DNA of 64,000 nucleotides from Allodiplogaster sudhausi (lineage: Eukaryota; Nematoda; Chromadorea; Rhabditida; Diplogasteridae), in assembly GCA_945643635.1 (NCBI GenBank), contig CALZFC010000006.1, positions 2,624,001 to 2,688,000 of the forward strand, given 5' to 3'. Positions 60,245 to 64,000 of the stretch are shown here, one piece after another. Each line of letters opens with the position of its first letter. The stretch's first letter is position 1. The translations under genes and the position numbers were made by a program. The notes under the pieces were generated by a model. The model was not told the origin of the DNA and did not search any database. It saw only the letters and a program-made list of their open reading frames with translations.

Positions 60245-60992
60245 AGAGAGCCTCTCTGTAAGACTCAAGGACAAGCCTGCCCTAGATGCAAGATGATGGA
60301 TCCAAACATTAAGAATGTGGTCAGGCATGACCAAAGACCTCTCTATTAACTTTTTGGAAAAATTCTATTTTTATAAAAATTTTCTTTCCATGAACACCTA
60401 AAAGAGTGCTGAAACTTTGAAAATTCATATCGGGCTTTAACTTTAAACTCTACATTTTTCGATTTTCTTTTTTTATTGCGATTTCTCGTCGAATGCTTAA
60501 TAAAAATTATCACAAGACTTTCTTTCGAAAAGTTTCATTTTTGTTGTTAAATTTTGTCATGCATTTTCGCTCGTTGACTACCTAAACATCATTTGTGCGT
60601 GAAATTGTTATTTCAGATTAAAGAGCATGAAAAACTGTACATGAAAAACTTCGTCATGGGCGGCCAAAAGTCGAAACCTAAATGGCGAAATGGGCAGAGA
60701 AAGTCGAAAAAAAATATTCCCCAAAATTTGCCCTAGAGGGGTTGTTCGATACCAGGAACACGGGAAAGATTGTTATTTTGCACGAAAACATCGATTTCTT
60801 AAGTTAACTCATTCATAAAGGACACCCGAAGCAAAATTTTGCTCAGACAACGAATTTGAAATCAACTTTTCGGATCAAATGGGAAATCAAGATAATGAGC
60901 TGAGAATATATGTTGTGTAGAATTTTCTGCTCTACAAAATACAACTACGGAGATATTGTTTTTAGCAAGCTCGTGCGAACTATACTCATTAA
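60242..60992. mobile_element. TTAA-flanked GAGAGCC element interrupting module A copy 2
   Basis: The left end TTAAGAGAGCCTCTCTG is the same as in the foldback at 506-3039, followed by CAAGCCTGCCCTAGATGC. ATTAA is also present at 60988-60992 on the right, where module A resumes. The right terminal inverted repeat is not recognisable, so it is decayed or truncated. Confidence 0.6.
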
Positions 60993-61330
60993 ATAGTTTT
61001 GAAATTTGATGTCGCGTGAGAGAAAAAGAGAGAGAAAAAAAGAGAGAGAGCGAGAGAGAGAGAGAAAGAGAGAGAAAGAGAAAGAAAGAGAGAGAGAAAG
61101 AAAGAGAGAGGGAGAGAGATTATTCACTCAAAATTTCTCGCTTTTTCCCAGCTTCGCTACATTGTCCTTTGTCCTACTACATTTATGCATGCATACATAC
61201 ATCGATGTTTGATATCGGATAAACAGTGTTCTGGCAAGCTGAGAGGGCGGGGCGAACGCAGCCGCTGCCCTCATCTCCTCCATATAAATGCAAAAATGTA
61301 TGCTGTCTGATCTGATTCTCTCCACATCAC
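60993..61330. repeat. Module A, copy 2, right half
   Basis: TAGTTTTGAAATTTGATGTC, a GA tract (61015-61115), then TTGTCCTTTGTCCTACTACA and CTGGCAAGCTGAGAG, collinear with 39600-39915. Confidence 0.8.
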
Positions 61331-63300
61331 TGAAGAGAGAGCGAGAAAGAGAGAGAGAGGGAAAGAGAGGGGAGAAGAGGGGAGAATTTAAAACGATGTA
61401 TATGCTCGATACGACGAAGGCATAAACTGAAATAAATTAATCGCTTTAAAGTTAGTAAAGAGAGAGAGAGAGAGAGAATGCAAGAGATAAGGATAAGAGA
61501 AAGACAAAGAACGAGAGAGTGAGCCAGAAGGAGAGAGGATATGCAGAGAGAGAGAGATGACAGAGAGGGACAGAGAAACAACAAAAAGATGTTTATTAAA
61601 TCTATGTATCTTATTAACCGAGCAAATCTAATAGGGTCACATGCAATGCATCTCTCTGACTCGACCTCAATGACCGTCAGCAGCACTCATGCAAAGTGAG
61701 ACTGCGGCGAGTTCTGCCCGCTGCTTTTCACTTTATAGATTCATGATATAAAGTCAGAATTTTCTTGGAAATGATACTATGCCGTTGTATTCAATATCTT
61801 AAACCACCGGAATTCGATTACACGATTCAGATATGGAACTAGAAAAAAAGGTTAATTTCTTCACTGCCAAAAATATGGTTTTCTGATTGCATAAAATATC
61901 GAGTGGTTGTCCCCTCGAGAACATATTAAAACACCACAAAGATAATAATTTACATATATATATTTTTAAATGTGTTCGTGACAATAGTCAACATTTTGAA
62001 AAAAATATTAGAAAAAAAATACGTCTGATACATTTTCTTTAGATCAAAGAACATCAAAGAGATGCCACCATCGGCCCCTACTCGGCTGGTGGTTGCCGTC
62101 CGGCCCATGACAGGACACCCGTCGACTCGTCTCTTCGCACCGAAGCAGCCGCACACGACGCGGCGCCTGAATTGAGTTATTACTAATATTTGTCTACGGG
62201 GTAGCCAGGGCTGCTCATTGGAGCCGATCGCTGTGGCTGACGTCATCGCTTCTCTATTTCTATTTCTACCTTTTTGTCTTTTAGTCGGGCGTTAATTCGT
62301 TGATCAAATAACAATTGTTCACATCAAGTTATTCTGACATCGGATCAACACAAACCACCTGGTGTCAAGGTGCAGAACAAATATAGGCTCATGGTCAGCT
62401 TCTGCGGATTCTTCGTTTTCTGCCCTCTTCTTGCCTCTCTCTCTTCTCTTTCTCTCGTGCTCTCGCTCGTCCTTTTTCCTTCTCTTTACCTCTCTCTCTC
62501 TCTATCTCTCTCTCTCCATCTTTCTCGCTGCCCGTCCCTCTGCGGTCTTAATTCTCCACCCTACGTCTTTATCGCGTTATCTTCGTACTTGCAGACTTCG
62601 AATTCAGAAACAAATAAGATCAAATTCGATGAAGATGCTCATGAGTTGTTTCTTTTCCCACCAATAATTTAGTTTTATCAATGCGAACTATATTGTCTTT
62701 CAATTCAGCTGTTCTACTTTGGTTCTCGCATGTGCTTCCTACATACATCAAAATATATTTCGCTGGTCGCACTAAACCTCCTGGCGAAATAGCAATGTGA
62801 ATGGCGGAGGCATTTTGAAATCCCACACAATCTTTTAAGAGATGGTTATCCTTTAAAGGAGCAAGAAACAAAAATTTTCCTGATAATTATCACTATAAAT
62901 CACGAGCTCTGTTCAATTGTGACAGGCAGGAATTCGCGAATACAGGTATAACTTTTGGCTCTTTTAACTTGCTTCTTGAATTGAAGACCACATCAGCCGC
63001 CGTAGTAATGTTTCCCTTTTTTGAGGCTAAACATCAGGGCACTGACATGAGGCTAAGCAGGATAACCCTAGGTTTTGCCTCATGTTTACACTGATATCAA
63101 CATCCCTGCCTCCTTGTCATTGGTTTCTTTGCTATTGACATAGAGAGAGAGAGATTGAGACATAGAGAGATACAGAGAGAGAGAAAGAGAGAGAGAGAAA
63201 GAGAGAGAGAGAAATAGAGAACGATTGAAAGAGAATTGAAAGAAAGAAAGAGAGAGAGAAGAGGGAGAGGTAGAGATAAGAGAGAAAGAGGAGCGAGAGA
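61331..63300. other. Repeat mosaic without supportable genes
   Basis: GA tracts (61335-61390, 61455-61590, 63140-63300), M1 (61660), M2 (61785), module C (62040-62170, GACGCGGCGCC and CATCAAAGAGATGCCACC), and a CT tract (62440-62530). Confidence 0.5.
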
Positions 63301-63315
63301 GATGCGGATCATGTA

Positions 63316-63394
63316 CCCTTCCCATTGATGGGAGTGAATATCCCAAGGCGGAATTGTAAGGACCAATCAACATAGGGTGAGGGGGCAAAATCAC
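63316..63394 (-). other. Candidate exon of unknown product
   Basis: The minus-strand frame reads PMLIGPYNSALGYSLPSMGR and ends at a GTACAT donor near 63316. No acceptor or partner exon could be fixed and no family is recognised. Confidence 0.2.
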
Positions 63395-63561
63395 CCCTTC
63401 CGGTCGGACCCGGAGATCATATCAGGCTAACTCTAAGGGAACAGGCATACACAAGAAGAGTTGCCGTAGATGAGAGAGGAACAGAGATATTAGCCTGATG
63501 TCTGTAACTTAATCATTCGCCTCAAAAAAGAGACACTTTACTACGGCGGCAGCCGCCTCGA

Positions 63562-63600
63562 ATGTCGTTTGGCGAGCTGGAGCAGCTGCAAGCTCTTCAG
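63562..63600 (+). other. Candidate first coding exon MSFGELEQLQALQ
   Basis: ATG at 63562 gives MSFGELEQLQALQ and then a donor (CTTCAG/GTTGGG). The GC-rich, non-repetitive exon next to a GA tract resembles real exons here. On the minus strand the same bases read LKSLQLLQLAKRHSRRLPP and stop, also plausible. The strand is undecided. Confidence 0.25.
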
Positions 63601-63614
63601 GTTGGGCGTAATAC

Positions 63615-63615
63615 C

Positions 63616-63674
<59 letters not shown>

Positions 63675-63687
63675 AGAGAGAAAAAAA
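63615..63687. repeat. (GA)n tract
   Basis: Near-pure GA repeat; an Arg-Glu frame through it is an artefact. Confidence 0.9.
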
Positions 63688-64000
63688 CTAGGTTACTTTA
63701 AATTACCTTATTTGCTGAAACTAACGTTTTTTATTATTGTATCCAATCATTTACTTTATAAGCCAGCCGACATATGGGATCAAAGACCCATAAAAATTGA
63801 ATCAAAATGGGCTCTACATGCGGCACTAAACCACCATATAGTACAATCAATTTGTTTTCGATCAATTATTCCTGAAAATCAACCAAACTCAAGATATTAG
63901 CAGTGGCTTTATGATGGTAAAATTGTTCTTCCATTTTGAACTATTTCATGAGAGCATTAAAACATAAATGACGTTAAAAACATGTAAAAATAAAATAAAG

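Overview
The window looks like animal nuclear DNA, most probably from a nematode. Genes are split into exons of about 60-170 nt with GT..AG introns, and acceptors are often TTCAG or TTCCAG. Reading exons by hand across frames gave an UNC93-like membrane protein, a uridine phosphorylase copy, an atlastin/GBP-type GTPase, copies of ribosomal protein eS24 and of Rab7, and a class-2 lipase whose wording resembles nematode lipases. The species is not determinable from this. A Pristionchus-like nematode would fit the short exons, but that is inference.

Layout. 320-4704 (-): UNC93-like gene, four exons, running off the left edge, with a 2.5 kb foldback element in its third intron. 7174-8461 (+): a small four-exon single-pass membrane protein. 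8634-9671: a second foldback element. 10839-13756 (-): a seven-exon uridine phosphorylase gene carrying one in-frame stop and two frameshifts. 14.4-17.3 kb: repeats with a doubtful Cys-rich exon pair. 18361-21192 (-): ten exons of an atlastin/GBP-like GTPase with a coiled-coil and proline-rich tail; its 5' exons (21.9-22.8 kb) are uncertain and show no normal P-loop. 24118-24814 (-): eS24 relic with a nonsense codon. 25305-25894 (-): Rab7 relic with both nucleotide-binding motifs spoiled.

From 26.5 kb on, almost everything is repeats: foldback elements, TTAA-flanked MITE families, a hAT-type MITE with an exact 8-bp target duplication, a TA-flanked MITE, nested insertions, and long modules present two or more times. 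A nearly complete CR1/Jockey-type LINE (35395-39480, minus) has an intact ORF1 and an ORF2 with one stop and two frameshifts. A three-exon lipase fragment lies at 57587-58315 (-).

Throughout, (GA)n/(CT)n tracts of 40-300 bp sit in introns, between genes and inside repeat modules. They generate most of the apparent long Ser-Leu or Arg-Glu reading frames, which are not genes. No bacterial-type operon, CRISPR array or phage-like system is present. The more unusual signals are the cluster of decayed housekeeping gene copies, the TTAA-flanked families with an empty site preserved in the opposite arm of a palindrome, paired modules interrupted at the same point by unrelated transposons, and clusters of short words repeated in both orientations.
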